A stretch of 64,000 bases of DNA from Asanoa iriomotensis (GCF_016862515.1 NZ_BONC01000010.1:88235-152234), one strand, 5' to 3'; counted from the stretch's first letter, positions 23,951 through 33,101 are shown. Made by a program: numbers and translations. The notes: generated by a model not told the origin, from the letters alone.

Positions 23951-24796
23951 TTAGGCCAGGCTGGCGACCGCCCGCCTGGTCAGCACGCCGGCCAGGTGGC
24001 GCCGGTAGTCGGCGCCGGCGAGCAGGTCGTCGCTCGGCCGGGTGTCGTCGGCCGCCCGGGCCGCGGCCGCGCCGACGGCCGCCGGGCTGTCGGCGCCGGC
24101 CAGCGCCGCCTCGGCCCGGCGCGCCCGCAGCGGGGTCGAGCCCATGTTCGTCAGCCCGACCCGGGCCTCCGCGATCGCGCCGTTCTCCCGGCGGACCAGT
24201 GCGGCCACGCCGACCAGGGCCCAGCCCTGCGCGACCCGGTTGAACTTCTCGTAGCGGCCCACCCAGGAGCCCTGTTTGGGCACCCGGACCGCGACCAGCA
24301 CCTCGTCGGGCGCGACCACGCTCTCCAGATAGTCGACGAAGAACTCGCTCGCGGGCACGACGCGGCGCCCGTGCGGACCGGCGATCTCCAGCGACGCGCC
24401 CAGCACCAGCGCCACCGCGGGCAGGTCGCCGGCCGGGTCGGCGTGCGCCAACGACCCGGCGAACGTGCCGCGGTGCCGGATCTGCCGGTCGGCCACCGTC
24501 GAGGTGGCCTGCGCCAGCAGCGGCACGTGCGCGTTGACCAGCGGATCCCGCAGCACGCGGGCGTGGGTGACCATCGCGCCGATGACGATCGTGTCGCCGT
24601 CCTCGCGGACGTGCCGCAACTCCTCGACGCCGCCGAGGTCGACCAGCGTGCTCGGGGCCGCGAACCGCATCCGCAGCAATGGCAGCAGGCTCTGCCCGCC
24701 GGCGATCACCTTGGCGTCCTCGCCCGCGTCGCGCAGTGCGGAGATCGCCTCGTCGACGGTCGTCGGTGCGGCGTAGTCGAACGTCGGCGGGATCAT
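23951..24796 (-). CDS. FAD-binding medium subunit of xanthine dehydrogenase/CO-dehydrogenase-like enzyme (CoxM type)
   Basis: The 281-residue protein has the FAD-binding pattern of the family: AKVIAGGQSLLPLLRMRFA (diphosphate-binding loop) and the TSTVADRQIRHRGTFAGSLAHADPAGDLPAVALVLGA segment, then the CoxM C-terminal domain. It carries electrons from the [2Fe-2S] subunit to FAD. Its ATG overlaps the stop of the large-subunit gene. It is the last gene of an S-L-M operon. Long open frames reaching 26098 are shadow extensions. Confidence 0.92.
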   Translation of the reverse strand: MIPPTFDYAAPTTVDEAISALRDAGEDAKVIAGGQSLLPLLRMRFAAPSTLVDLGGVEELRHVREDGDTIVIGAMVTHARVLRDPLVNAHVPLLAQATSTVADRQIRHRGTFAGSLAHADPAGDLPAVALVLGASLEIAGPHGRRVVPASEFFVDYLESVVAPDEVLVAVRVPKQGSWVGRYEKFNRVAQGWALVGVAALVRRENGAIAEARVGLTNMGSTPLRARRAEAALAGADSPAAVGAAAARAADDTRPSDDLLAGADYRRHLAGVLTRRAVASLA

Positions 24797-27153
24797 GCCG
24801 CACCTCCCTGGACGGCCCGCCAGACCCGCTCCGGCGTGCACGGCATCGCGATGTCGTTGACACCCATCGGGCGCAGCGCGTCGACGATCGCGTTGACGAC
24901 CGCCGGCGTCGAGGCGATCGTGCCGGCCTCGCCGACGCCCTTCGTGCCCAGTGGATGGTCGGGGGCCGGGCTCTCCGTGCGGTCGGTGACGAACGACGGC
25001 AGGTCGGCCGCCGTCGGCAGGGTGTAGTCGACCAGCGTGCCGGTCATCAGGTTGCCGTCCTCGTCGTACACGGCCTCCTCGAAGAGCGCCTGCGCGATGC
25101 CCTGGGCGATGCCGCCGTGCACCTGACCCTCGACGATCAGCGGGTTGATCACCCGGCCGATGTCGTCGACGGCCACGTACTTCCGGATGCTCACCCGGCC
25201 GGTCTCCGTGTCGACCTCGGTCGCGCACAGGTGGGTGCCGTGCGGGAACGAGAAGTTGACCGGGTCGTAGACCGCGTCGGCGTCGAGCGTCGGCTCGATC
25301 CCGTCGGGCAGGTCGTGCGCCGCGAACACCGCCAGCGCGCAGTCGGCGAGCGTCCGGCCGCCGTCGGGGTTGCCGCGCACCCGGAACCGGCCCTCGGCGA
25401 ACTCGAGGTCGGCCGGGTCGCACTCGAGCATGTGCGCGGCGATCGGTTTGGCCTTGTCGAGGACCTTCTGGCAGGCGTTGTAGAGCGCGATGCCGCCGAC
25501 CGCGAGCGAGCGCGAGCCGTAGGTGTCGAGTCCCTTGTAGGAGGTGCGGGTGTCGCCGTGCAGCACCTCGACGTCCTCGAACGGCACGCCGAGCTGGTCG
25601 GCCACGATCTGGCTCCACGCCGTCTCGTGACCCTGGCCGTGCGGCGACGTGCCGGTGACCACCTCGACCTTGCCGGTGGGCAGCATGCGTACGCTCGCGG
25701 TCTCCCAACCACCGGCGCCGTAGCGCAGCGCGCCGAGCACCCGCGACGGCGCGAGCCCGCACATCTCCGTGTAGGTCGAGATGCCGATGCCGAGGTGCAC
25801 GGTGTCGCCTTCCGCCCGGCGGGCCTCCTGCTCCTTGCGCAGCTCGTCGTAGCCGAACAGCTCCATGGCCTTGTCGGTGGCCTTGTCGTAGTCGCCGGAG
25901 TCGTACTGCAGGCCGCACACCGTGGTGAACGGGAACTCGTCGGCCTTGATCCAGTTGCGCCGGCGTACCTCCATCGGATCGAGCCCGAGCTCGGTGGCCA
26001 GCTCGTCCATCAGCCGCTCGATCGCGTACGTGGCCTCCGGCCGCCCGGCGCCCCGGTAGGCGTCGGTGATCGTGGTGTTGGTAAAGACACCCGAGCATTC
26101 GAAGCGGTACGCGGGGAACTTGTAGATCGCGTTGTACATGAACGCGCCGAGGATCGGTACGCCCGGCCCGACCAGGCCCATGTAGGCGCCCATGTTGGCC
26201 ATCAGCTTGACCCGCAGGCCGGTCACGGTGCCGTCGCGGCGGGCGGCCAGCTCGACGTCCTGGATCACGTCGCGGCCGTGGTGGGCCGAGACCAGGCTCT
26301 CGGAGCGGGACTCCGTGTATTTCACCGGGCGCCCCAGCCGCTTCGCGGCCACGAAGGCGATCAGCTCCTCCGGCGTCACCTGCAGCTTGCCGCCGAACCC
26401 GCCGCCGACGTCGGGTGCGATCACGCGGACCTTGTGCTCCGGCGTGCCGGTGACCGCGGCGAGCAGGAACCGCAGGATGTGCGGGATCTGGGTGGCCGAC
26501 CAGATCGAGTAGACGTCGCCGGTCGGGTCGACGACCACGCTGCGCGGCTCCATGAAGGCCGGGATCAGCCGCTGCTGGACGTACCGCCGACGGATCACGA
26601 CCTCCGCGTCGTCGAGCGCCGCGGCGGCGTCGCCGCCCGTGCCGGCCTCGCCCGAGTCGAACACCCAGGTGTAGCCCCGGTTGGTGCCCTTGTCGGCGTG
26701 CACCAGGTCGGCGCCGTCGGCCAGGGCCGCCTCCATGTCGAGCACGGCCGGCAGCGGCTCGTAGTCGACCTCGATCGCGGCGAGCGCGTCGAGGGCCGCC
26801 GCCCGGGATCGGGCCGCCACCACGGCGACCGCCTCGCCCATGAACTTCACCTCGTCGACCGCGATTGGCGGCCGGTCGGGGAGCACCATGTCCTCGGTGA
26901 CGGGCCAGGCGCAGGGCAGCGCGCCCTGCACGTCGGCGACGTCACGGCCGGAGAAGGCCTCGACGACGCCCTTCGTCGCCAGCGCGGGCGACACGTCGAT
27001 GCTGCTGATCCTGGCGTGCGCCATCGGGCTGCGCAGGATCGCCAGGTGCAGCATCCCGGGCAGCGTGACGTTCTCCGTCCAGGTGGTGCGGCCGGTGATC
27101 AGCCGGGCGTCCTCTTTGCGGCGGCGGGCGCTGCCGACCTCGGTGACAGTCAT
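24793..27153 (-). CDS. Molybdopterin-binding large subunit, form II CO-dehydrogenase-like hydroxylase (CoxL type)
   Basis: The 786-residue catalytic subunit contains the family's Moco motifs (GGGFGGKLQVTPEE, DAYRGAGRPEATYAIERLMDELA at about residue 365, GTSPHGQGHETAWSQIVADQLG, GVGEAGTIASTPAVVNAI). True form I CO dehydrogenases carry AYxCSFR at the active-site loop; here it is AYRGAGR, which marks form II, whose substrates are mostly unknown and probably aldehydes or purine/N-heterocycle-like compounds. ATG 27153 has a GGGAGAG site. It lies 10 bp downstream of the small subunit gene. Confidence 0.92.
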   Translation of the reverse strand: MTVTEVGSARRRKEDARLITGRTTWTENVTLPGMLHLAILRSPMAHARISSIDVSPALATKGVVEAFSGRDVADVQGALPCAWPVTEDMVLPDRPPIAVDEVKFMGEAVAVVAARSRAAALDALAAIEVDYEPLPAVLDMEAALADGADLVHADKGTNRGYTWVFDSGEAGTGGDAAAALDDAEVVIRRRYVQQRLIPAFMEPRSVVVDPTGDVYSIWSATQIPHILRFLLAAVTGTPEHKVRVIAPDVGGGFGGKLQVTPEELIAFVAAKRLGRPVKYTESRSESLVSAHHGRDVIQDVELAARRDGTVTGLRVKLMANMGAYMGLVGPGVPILGAFMYNAIYKFPAYRFECSGVFTNTTITDAYRGAGRPEATYAIERLMDELATELGLDPMEVRRRNWIKADEFPFTTVCGLQYDSGDYDKATDKAMELFGYDELRKEQEARRAEGDTVHLGIGISTYTEMCGLAPSRVLGALRYGAGGWETASVRMLPTGKVEVVTGTSPHGQGHETAWSQIVADQLGVPFEDVEVLHGDTRTSYKGLDTYGSRSLAVGGIALYNACQKVLDKAKPIAAHMLECDPADLEFAEGRFRVRGNPDGGRTLADCALAVFAAHDLPDGIEPTLDADAVYDPVNFSFPHGTHLCATEVDTETGRVSIRKYVAVDDIGRVINPLIVEGQVHGGIAQGIAQALFEEAVYDEDGNLMTGTLVDYTLPTAADLPSFVTDRTESPAPDHPLGTKGVGEAGTIASTPAVVNAIVDALRPMGVNDIAMPCTPERVWRAVQGGAA

Positions 27154-27163
27154 CAGCTCTCCC

Positions 27164-27766
27164 TCACGGCACCGGCTGCGGGATGGTCTCGTCGGGCACG
27201 TCCTGGCGGGGCAGGCCCGAGTCCGGTGTCTGCGCCTCACCCGCCCGCGGGGACGGCGGGGCGGGCTCGGCGTCGCCGCCGGCGCTGCGGATCTCGGCGC
27301 TCGCCTCCCGCACCGCGCGGACGATGTTCTGGTAGCCGGTGCACCGGCAGAGGTTGCCCTCCAACCCTTCGCGGATCTCGGCCTCGGTCGGGTCGGGGTT
27401 CTCCGTCAGCAGGTCGACCGCGGCCATGATCATGCCGGGGGTGCAGAACCCGCATTGCAGGCCGTGTGCCTCGTGGAACGCCCGCTGCACCGGGTGCAGC
27501 GTGCGGTCGGGGCCGGCGAGGCCCTCGATCGTGGTGATCTCCCGGCCGTCGGCCTGGACGGCCAGGACCGAGCAGCTCTTGATGCCCTGCTTGCGCCCCT
27601 CGGGGTCGGTCATCAGCACGGTGCACGCGCCGCAGTTGCTGGTGTCGCAACCAACGACGGTGCCAACCTTGCCGAGGCTTTCACGCAGGTGATGGACGAG
27701 CAGGGTGCGCGGTTCGACGTCGTCCTCGTATTCGACTCCGTCGACTTTCATCGATACCCGGGTCAT
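27164..27766 (-). CDS. [2Fe-2S] small subunit (CoxS type)
   Basis: The 200-residue protein has the plant-type ferredoxin cluster ([16 protein letters not shown]) and the C-terminal helical cluster domain ([14 protein letters not shown] ... [16 protein letters not shown]), as expected for molybdenum hydroxylases. It has a 40-residue Pro/Ala/Asp tail after the second cluster, longer than usual. ATG 27766 has a GGGAGGG site. It is the first gene of the S-L-M operon, 112 bp downstream of the VWA gene. Confidence 0.93.
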   Translation of the reverse strand: MTRVSMKVDGVEYEDDVEPRTLLVHHLRESLGKVGTVVGCDTSNCGACTVLMTDPEGRKQGIKSCSVLAVQADGREITTIEGLAGPDRTLHPVQRAFHEAHGLQCGFCTPGMIMAAVDLLTENPDPTEAEIREGLEGNLCRCTGYQNIVRAVREASAEIRSAGGDAEPAPPSPRAGEAQTPDSGLPRQDVPDETIPQPVP

Positions 27767-27878
27767 CAAGCCCTCCCGGCTTGCTCCACTGCGGCCGGTG
27801 GGGGCCGGCACGCATGCTCAGCTCAGGCGAAGCCCTTAGCCAATCCCGTCAGGAGCGACACCGCAAGGGGCCGCCGTG

Positions 27879-28985
27879 CTATTTCGCGATGATCAGCACT
27901 AGTTCGTCGAGCGCCTCGACGGTGTGACCGGCCACGAACTCGTCGAGGTGGGGGAGTGCCGCGGCCATCCCGCCGGCCAGCGGTGCGAAGCCTTCCTTGC
28001 CGCGGTGGGGATTGACCCAGATCAGCCGGTACGCGAGGCGGGCCAGGCGGTGTGTCTGCGCGGCCAAGGCGGCGGGGTCGCCGCGTTCCCAGCCGTCGCT
28101 GAACACGACCACGATCGCGCCGCGGGCGGTGCCGCGCTGGCCCCAACGGTCGAGGAAGGCCTTGACCGCGTCGGCCAGCCGGGTGCCGCCGTGCCAGTCC
28201 GGGATCGCGACCGACGCGGCGTGCAGGGCGGCGTCGGCGTCGCGGTGGCGCAGCGCGCGGGTGATCCGGGTGAGTCGCGTGCCGAGCGTGAACACCTCGG
28301 TGCGGGTCGGGCGGCGGCGGACGGCGGCGTGCGAGAACCGCAACAGGGCGTCCGCGTACGCGCTCATCGAGCCGGACACGTCGACCAGCAGCACGAGCCG
28401 GCGCGGCCGTTCGGTGCGGCGGCGCCTGGCCAGCGTGGTCGGCTCACCGGCGTGCCGCAAGGCCGCGCGTACCGTGCGGGTCGCGTCGACCTCACCCCGT
28501 CGGGCGGGCCGGCGCCGGCGGCTGCGGCGGGGCGCGGGTTCGGGCCCGAGGAGCGCGAGCAGGCGCCGGACCTCGTCGCGCTCGGGCGCGGTGAGCAGGG
28601 CGAAGTCGCGCCGGCGGAGGATCTCGACGGTGCTGGCGGACAGACCGAGCACGTGCGGCTCGTCGTCGGTCGCGGTGCCTTCGCCGGGCGGACCCGAGGT
28701 GTACGGCGCGGCGACGCTGGGCAGGGTCGGCGTGGTGTCGAACGGGGTGCCCCGGCCAGGTCGGTGGCCGCCGAAGTAGGCGGCGAACGCGGCGTCGTAG
28801 ATCGCCAGGTCGTCGGGTTCGCCGCAGAGCGTCTGGCGGCCGGCCCAGTAGAGGTCGCGTTCGTCGACACCGAGCGCGTCGACCGCGCGGAGCATGGTCT
28901 GCACCCGGTCAGGCCCGGCATCGACTCCGGCGTGGCGCAGCGTCCGCGCGAACCCGACGACCAACGCCGTGAGGTCGGCGGTCAT
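27879..28985 (-). CDS. VWA domain protein (CoxE type)
   Basis: The 368-residue protein carries a C-terminal von Willebrand A domain with a complete MIDAS motif (VLLVDVSGSMSAYADALLRFSHAA, then GGTRLADAV and VVVFSDGWERGD). The Arg-rich middle (PRRSRRRRPARRGE) is typical of CoxE proteins. With the MoxR ATPase it forms a chaperone pair that, in Oligotropha, helps insert the copper/sulfur-modified active site of CO dehydrogenase; a similar role in maturing this hydroxylase is inferred. Its ATG overlaps the MoxR stop. Confidence 0.85.
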   Translation of the reverse strand: MTADLTALVVGFARTLRHAGVDAGPDRVQTMLRAVDALGVDERDLYWAGRQTLCGEPDDLAIYDAAFAAYFGGHRPGRGTPFDTTPTLPSVAAPYTSGPPGEGTATDDEPHVLGLSASTVEILRRRDFALLTAPERDEVRRLLALLGPEPAPRRSRRRRPARRGEVDATRTVRAALRHAGEPTTLARRRRTERPRRLVLLVDVSGSMSAYADALLRFSHAAVRRRPTRTEVFTLGTRLTRITRALRHRDADAALHAASVAIPDWHGGTRLADAVKAFLDRWGQRGTARGAIVVVFSDGWERGDPAALAAQTHRLARLAYRLIWVNPHRGKEGFAPLAGGMAAALPHLDEFVAGHTVEALDELVLIIAK

Positions 28986-29863
28986 GGCCCGGCGATGCCG
29001 ACGGCCCGCACGCGCGCGACGTCCTCGCGGTATTTGAGGACGGCACCCAGCGTGACCGCGGCCAACTCGGGGTCGAGCGACCGGGCTCCGAGCGCGACGA
29101 GCGCACCGGCCCAGTCGATCGACTCGGCCACACCGGGCGGCTTGATCAGGTCGAGCTCCCGCATCCGCCCCGCGGCGGCGGCGACCTCGGCGGCCAGCCG
29201 CTCGGTGATCGCGGGCAACCGCTCGCGCAGGATCGCCACCTCGCGCTCGAACCCGGGATGCTCGACCCAGTGGTAGAGACACCGGCGCTTGAGCGCGTCG
29301 TGCACCTCACGGGTGCGGTTGCTGGTCAACACGGTCAACGGCGGTGTCGCGGCGGCGATCCGACCGAGCTCGGGCACGGTGATCGCGGCCTCGGCGAGGA
29401 TCTCCAGCAGGAAGGCCTCGAACTCGTCGTCGGCCCGGTCGACCTCGTCGACGAGCAGCACGCAGGGGTTGGTCTCCAGGGCCCGCAGGAGCGGCCGGGC
29501 GATCAGAAACCGCCGGTCGTAGAGCCCGGCCTCGAGCGCGGCGGCATCCAGCGGCGCACCGCTGGCGGCGGCCTCGGCGGCTCGCAGGTGCAGGATCTGC
29601 CGGGGAAAGTCCCAGTCGTAGAGCGCCTGCGCCGCGTCGAGCCCCTCGTAACACTGCAACCGCACCAGGGTGGCACCGGTCGCGGTGGCGAGGGCCTGCG
29701 CGAACGCGGTCTTGCCGACGCCGGCCTCACCTTCGAGGAACAGCGGTCGCCCGAGCTTGAGCGCCAGAAACCCCGCGGTGGCCAGCCCCTCGTCGGCGAG
29801 GTAGCCGGTGGTCGCCAACGCCGTGGCCAACGCGCCGGGGGATTCGGGCAGCGGAGTGCTCAC
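28982..29863 (-). CDS. MoxR-type AAA ATPase (CoxD type)
   Basis: The 293-residue protein has Walker A (LEGEAGVGKTAFA), Walker B (CVLLVDEVDRAD), sensor 1 (LTVLTSNRTREVHDALKRRCLYHWV) and a C-terminal lid. MoxR ATPases act with VWA proteins to remodel metalloenzymes. GTG 29863 gives the usual N-terminus (LPESPGALATALATTGYLADEGLATAGFLALKLGRPLFLEGEAG pattern); the frame upstream to 29989 is a shadow. First gene of a likely MoxR-VWA-S-L-M unit. Confidence 0.88.
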   Translation of the reverse strand: MSTPLPESPGALATALATTGYLADEGLATAGFLALKLGRPLFLEGEAGVGKTAFAQALATATGATLVRLQCYEGLDAAQALYDWDFPRQILHLRAAEAAASGAPLDAAALEAGLYDRRFLIARPLLRALETNPCVLLVDEVDRADDEFEAFLLEILAEAAITVPELGRIAAATPPLTVLTSNRTREVHDALKRRCLYHWVEHPGFEREVAILRERLPAITERLAAEVAAAAGRMRELDLIKPPGVAESIDWAGALVALGARSLDPELAAVTLGAVLKYREDVARVRAVGIAGP

Positions 29864-29954
29864 GCCGCCAACTATGCCAGCTTTCGTGATCGCCGGAACG
29901 GGGAGCGGGCCGGTGTGCAGGTGCCAGAGCGGCCCGCTCCCATCGGTCGAGGTG

Positions 29955-31397
29955 CTACCGGTTCGCGACCAGGTCCGCGGGCTCTGCACCGCCGGACACC
30001 GGGGCCGGCTTGCGCAGGGCCGCCGCCGCGACGAGCGCTCCCACGACGGCGATCAGTGCCGCACCGATGAACGCGGCCGAGAAGCCGGTGGTCAGCGCGT
30101 CGCGATCCCCGAGCCGGTCCGCGCCGAACGCGGCGGCCACGGCGGTCATCGCCGCCAGGCCGAGCGCGGAACCCACCTGGTAGCTGGTGTTCACGATCCC
30201 CGACGCCAGCCCGCCTTCCTCGGGTCGGGCGCTGGAGATCGCTGTGCCCAGCGACGGGATGAAGGCCAGCGCCATGCCGAGAGCGGCCACGAGCGAGGCC
30301 GGCAGGACGTCGACCAGGAATGTGCCGTCGGAACGGGCCAGCGACAGCCAACCCATCCCGGCCGCGAGAAGGACCATCCCGGTGACCACCATGGACTTCG
30401 CGCCGAACCGGTTGATCGCCCACGGCGCCAGGACGATCATCCCCACCATGATGAGGACGGTCATCGGAAGCAGCGCGGCGCCACTCGGGAAGGCGCTGTA
30501 GCCCAGCACCTGTTGGAGATAGAGGTTCAGGAAGAACCACATCGGGATCCACGCGCCGCCCAGGAGAAGCTGGGCGAGGTTGGCCCCGCCGAGGTTCGGC
30601 GTGCGGAAGATGGCCAGCCGCATCAACGGCTGACGCCGGCGGGCCTGGATCGCCACGAACGCCAGCAGCAGTGCGACCGCCGCGGCCAGCACCAGCCACG
30701 TGCGTGCCGAGTCCCAGCCGACCTGCGGGGCCGCGACGATGCCGTATACGGCGGCACCGAGCCCGGCGGTCACCGTCGCCGCACCCGCCCAGTCGACGCT
30801 GCTGCGGCCGCCGGCCGCGCCGGACGGCATCAACGCCGGCGTGGCGAGCAGGGCCACGACCGCGACCGGGATGTTGACGTAGAAGACCCACGGCCAGCTG
30901 ACGTACTCGGTGATCACTCCGCCGAGGAACACGCCGGCCGTCCCGCCGGCCGGCGCCGCCGCGCCGTACCAGGCGAGCGCTCGGGTCAGCTCCCGGGGCG
31001 CGCCACCGAAGAGCATCATGAGCAGCGTCAGCGCCGACGGCGCGATCAGTGCCGCTCCGGCGCCCTGGACGGCCCGACCGGTCAACTCCATCGGGACCGA
31101 CGCGGCCGTCCCGGCGACCACCGAGCCGACGAGCAGGATCGCCCAGCCCGCGGCGAACATCCGGCGGGCGCCGAACAGGTCCGACAGGCGGCCGCCGAGC
31201 AGCAGCAGACCACCGAACGCGACGACGTAGGCGTTGAAGACCCAGGACAGGTTCTCCTGGGAGAACCCGAGATCCTCCCGCATCCTGGGCAGGGCCACGC
31301 CGATGATCGACGTGTCCATGATGACGATGAACTGTGCGGCGGCGACGAGCGAGAGCGCCCACCACCGCCGAGAAGACGAAGGCACCAGATGTCCCAT
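29955..31397 (-). CDS. MFS drug/metal efflux transporter (DHA2, EmrB/QacA type)
   Basis: The 480-residue protein has about 14 membrane helices and family motifs: SLVAAAQFIVIMDTSIIGVALPRMREDLGFSQENLSWVFNAYVVAFGGLLLLGGRLSDLFGARR (antiporter motif D and motif A) and GxxxGPxxGG-like AAPAGGTAGVFLGG. ATG 31397 precedes SSSRRWWALSL. It lies 41 bp downstream of an HMA metal chaperone that has CsoR-type boxes upstream, so the exporter may be copper-induced; its usual substrates are lipophilic drugs. Confidence 0.88.
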   Translation of the reverse strand: MGHLVPSSSRRWWALSLVAAAQFIVIMDTSIIGVALPRMREDLGFSQENLSWVFNAYVVAFGGLLLLGGRLSDLFGARRMFAAGWAILLVGSVVAGTAASVPMELTGRAVQGAGAALIAPSALTLLMMLFGGAPRELTRALAWYGAAAPAGGTAGVFLGGVITEYVSWPWVFYVNIPVAVVALLATPALMPSGAAGGRSSVDWAGAATVTAGLGAAVYGIVAAPQVGWDSARTWLVLAAAVALLLAFVAIQARRRQPLMRLAIFRTPNLGGANLAQLLLGGAWIPMWFFLNLYLQQVLGYSAFPSGAALLPMTVLIMVGMIVLAPWAINRFGAKSMVVTGMVLLAAGMGWLSLARSDGTFLVDVLPASLVAALGMALAFIPSLGTAISSARPEEGGLASGIVNTSYQVGSALGLAAMTAVAAAFGADRLGDRDALTTGFSAAFIGAALIAVVGALVAAAALRKPAPVSGGAEPADLVANR

Positions 31398-31438
31398 CCG
31401 GCCCGACACCACGCGGCGCGGGCCAAGCCTGCTGTTGA

Positions 31439-31693
31439 TTACGGTTCGCTGACTCGGTAGCCCGCGGCGGTCACCGCGGCGGCGACGGCCAGGTCGTCGA
31501 CGTCCCCGGCCACGGTGAGCCGCCCGCTGGCGGCGTCGACCTCGACTCCGGTCACGCCGGAGACCCTCCGCACCGCGGCATCCACCCGGGCCGCGCATGA
31601 CGCGCACGTCATGCCCACGACGAGGAACTCCCGACCAAGACCGGCTGTCGTCGCGGCCGGATCCGTGGGCTGGCATGAACAGCTGTCACACAT
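31439..31693 (-). CDS. HMA-domain copper chaperone (CopZ-like)
   Basis: The 84-residue protein has a Cys-rich leader (MCDSCSCQPTD) and one heavy-metal-associated domain with the metal site GMTCASCAARVDAAV and the beta-alpha-beta-beta-alpha-beta pattern ending AAVTAAGYRV. It binds Cu(I) and hands it to an exporter or repressor. ATG 31693 has an AGGAGGT site. Two CsoR-type palindromes upstream indicate copper-responsive expression. No CopA ATPase or csoR gene is in the window. Confidence 0.9.
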   Translation of the reverse strand: MCDSCSCQPTDPAATTAGLGREFLVVGMTCASCAARVDAAVRRVSGVTGVEVDAASGRLTVAGDVDDLAVAAAVTAAGYRVSEP

Positions 31694-31711
31694 CTCGCAC
31701 CTCCTGCGCTG

Positions 31712-31728
31712 ATACCCCTGGGGGGTAT
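31712..31728. promoter_or_regulatory. CsoR-type box, proximal
   Basis: ATACCCCTGGGGGGTAT matches the TACCC-N-GGGTA inverted repeat bound by CsoR/RcnR-type Cu(I) repressors. Located 19 bp before the chaperone start. Confidence 0.75.
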
Positions 31729-31745
31729 GACGGCGAGACGTTAAC

Positions 31746-31762
31746 ATACCCCCGGGGGGTAG
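31746..31762. promoter_or_regulatory. CsoR-type box, distal
   Basis: ATACCCCCGGGGGGTAG is a second CsoR-like palindrome, 34 bp from the first centre to centre (about three helical turns), so the two could be occupied together on one DNA face. Confidence 0.7.
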
Positions 31763-31784
31763 GTAAAGCGGCGTGCTGGGGCTG

Positions 31785-32531
31785 TCAGTCGTCGGGCTCC
31801 ACGGTGAACCACCAGTCGCCGCTGACGTGGACCTGCAGCCGGACGCCGAGGCTCGTGTCCGTGCGCACCTCTCGGGCGTCCTGGGAGCTGCCGGGTATGT
31901 ACGAGTAGTACCAGTTCCACTTCCAGGAGTTGTCGCGGAGATGGAACGACGTGCCCGGACCCCAGCCGCCCTTCTCGATCCGGTACACGTCCACGCCGGA
32001 GCGCTCGATCGCGTCGGACACCCGGTCGAAGGCGGCCTCGCTCGCGCCGTCGAGCGCTGGTTCGGGGTCGCTCGGGTTCGCACAGTCCGCCGCGCGATCC
32101 CGGAACGCACCCTGCGACCAGGTGAACACCCGGCACGTCGACCGGCCCCACCCGCCGGGCTCGTACAGATAGCTGGTCAGTGCGAGGTCGGTCGTCGCCG
32201 GCAGCACCTGGCGCTGCAGGCTCTCGACGTCGTGCCGCAGCCGCTCGGGCGGGTAGATCGGCGGGTCACCCTGGTCCGGGAGCCCGCCGGCGCCCGGCCC
32301 GAACGGCACGGCGAACGTGCCGGCGTCCGGCAGTTGGATCGCGCCGCCCGCCGTGAGCCCGACGAGGACGGCCACGGCCGCGGCCACGCCGCCTCCGACC
32401 GTCCGCCGGGCGCGGCCGCGGCGCAGCGCACGTCGGGCGGCGGCGAGCGTCAGCCCGGCGTCCGGACCGTATTCGGGGTAGCCGGGAGCGCCGGCCCGCA
32501 GGCGGGTGACGACGTCGTCATCGTCGCTCAT
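31785..32531 (-). CDS. Membrane protein partner of SigE-family sigma factor
   Basis: The 248-residue protein has an N-terminal cytoplasmic segment (MSDDDDVVTRLRAGAPGYPEYGPDAG, then an Arg-rich helix), one membrane helix (VGGGVAAAVAVLVGLTAGGAI) and an extracytoplasmic domain with two cysteines (TCRVF, DCANP). Its ATG overlaps the stop of the sigma gene, so it is translationally coupled. The topology fits an anti-sigma or accessory factor, but no classical zinc anti-sigma (HxxxCxxC) motif is present. I do not recognise the extracytoplasmic domain. Confidence 0.7.
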   Translation of the reverse strand: MSDDDDVVTRLRAGAPGYPEYGPDAGLTLAAARRALRRGRARRTVGGGVAAAVAVLVGLTAGGAIQLPDAGTFAVPFGPGAGGLPDQGDPPIYPPERLRHDVESLQRQVLPATTDLALTSYLYEPGGWGRSTCRVFTWSQGAFRDRAADCANPSDPEPALDGASEAAFDRVSDAIERSGVDVYRIEKGGWGPGTSFHLRDNSWKWNWYYSYIPGSSQDAREVRTDTSLGVRLQVHVSGDWWFTVEPDD

Positions 32532-33043
32532 CGCAGTTCCCCTTCCGCGAAGATCTGACGCAGCCGGGCGATTCCCCGCGCGTGGTGGGACTTGACTGTG
32601 CCGACCGAGATCTCCAGCTCGCGCGCGACCTCGGTCTCGGTGAGGTCGAGCAGGTGCCGCATGACCACGACCCGCCGCTGCGTGAGCGGCAGCCGAGCTA
32701 GCGCCTGGACCACGGCGTTGCGGGCGACCACGGCGCCGGTGTGGTCCGGGCCGGCCCGGTCCGGCAGCGCGCCCGGGTCGACGAGCACCTCGCGACGCGT
32801 GCGACGCCACCCGTCGATGCGCAGGTTGACCAGGACCCGGCGCGCGTACGCCTGCGGGTCGCCGTCGCGTGCCGCCCGCCAGGAGCGGTAGGTGCGCTCG
32901 TAGGTGGCCTGGACGAGTTCCTCCGCCCGGACCGGGTCACCACACAACAGCACGGCGGTGCGCAGCAGATAGCGACCGGAGGCGGCCACGAAGTCGAGAA
33001 ACTCTTCGTCACGCGTGCCCACGGCGGATCGCTCGCTGTCCAT
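32528..33043 (-). CDS. SigE-family ECF RNA polymerase sigma factor
   Basis: The 171-residue protein has sigma region 2 (EEFLDFVAASGRYLLRTAVLLCGDPVRAEELVQATYERTYRSW, residues about 12-55) and region 4 (ALARLPLTQRRVVVMRHLLDLTETEVARELEISVGTVKSHHARGIARLRQ). This layout is the actinobacterial SigE-like ECF group often followed by a membrane protein, as here. ATG 33043 is chosen because upstream residues do not match the family. Confidence 0.9.
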   Translation of the reverse strand: MDSERSAVGTRDEEFLDFVAASGRYLLRTAVLLCGDPVRAEELVQATYERTYRSWRAARDGDPQAYARRVLVNLRIDGWRRTRREVLVDPGALPDRAGPDHTGAVVARNAVVQALARLPLTQRRVVVMRHLLDLTETEVARELEISVGTVKSHHARGIARLRQIFAEGELR

Positions 33044-33101
33044 GCTCACATCAAGCCACCACGCAGCAGCATGACCGAACGTTGTCACGCGCGCGGAAGG
33101 A

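Noticed and set aside
24796..26098. Upstream continuation of the CoxM-type frame into the large-subunit gene (715-residue reading)
   Set aside because: The added residues are out-of-phase large-subunit sequence; the ATG at 24796 overlapping the large-subunit stop is the start.
24793..27153. Genuine aerobic CO dehydrogenase
   Set aside because: The active-site loop reads AYRGAGR instead of the AYxCSFR needed for form I CO oxidation.
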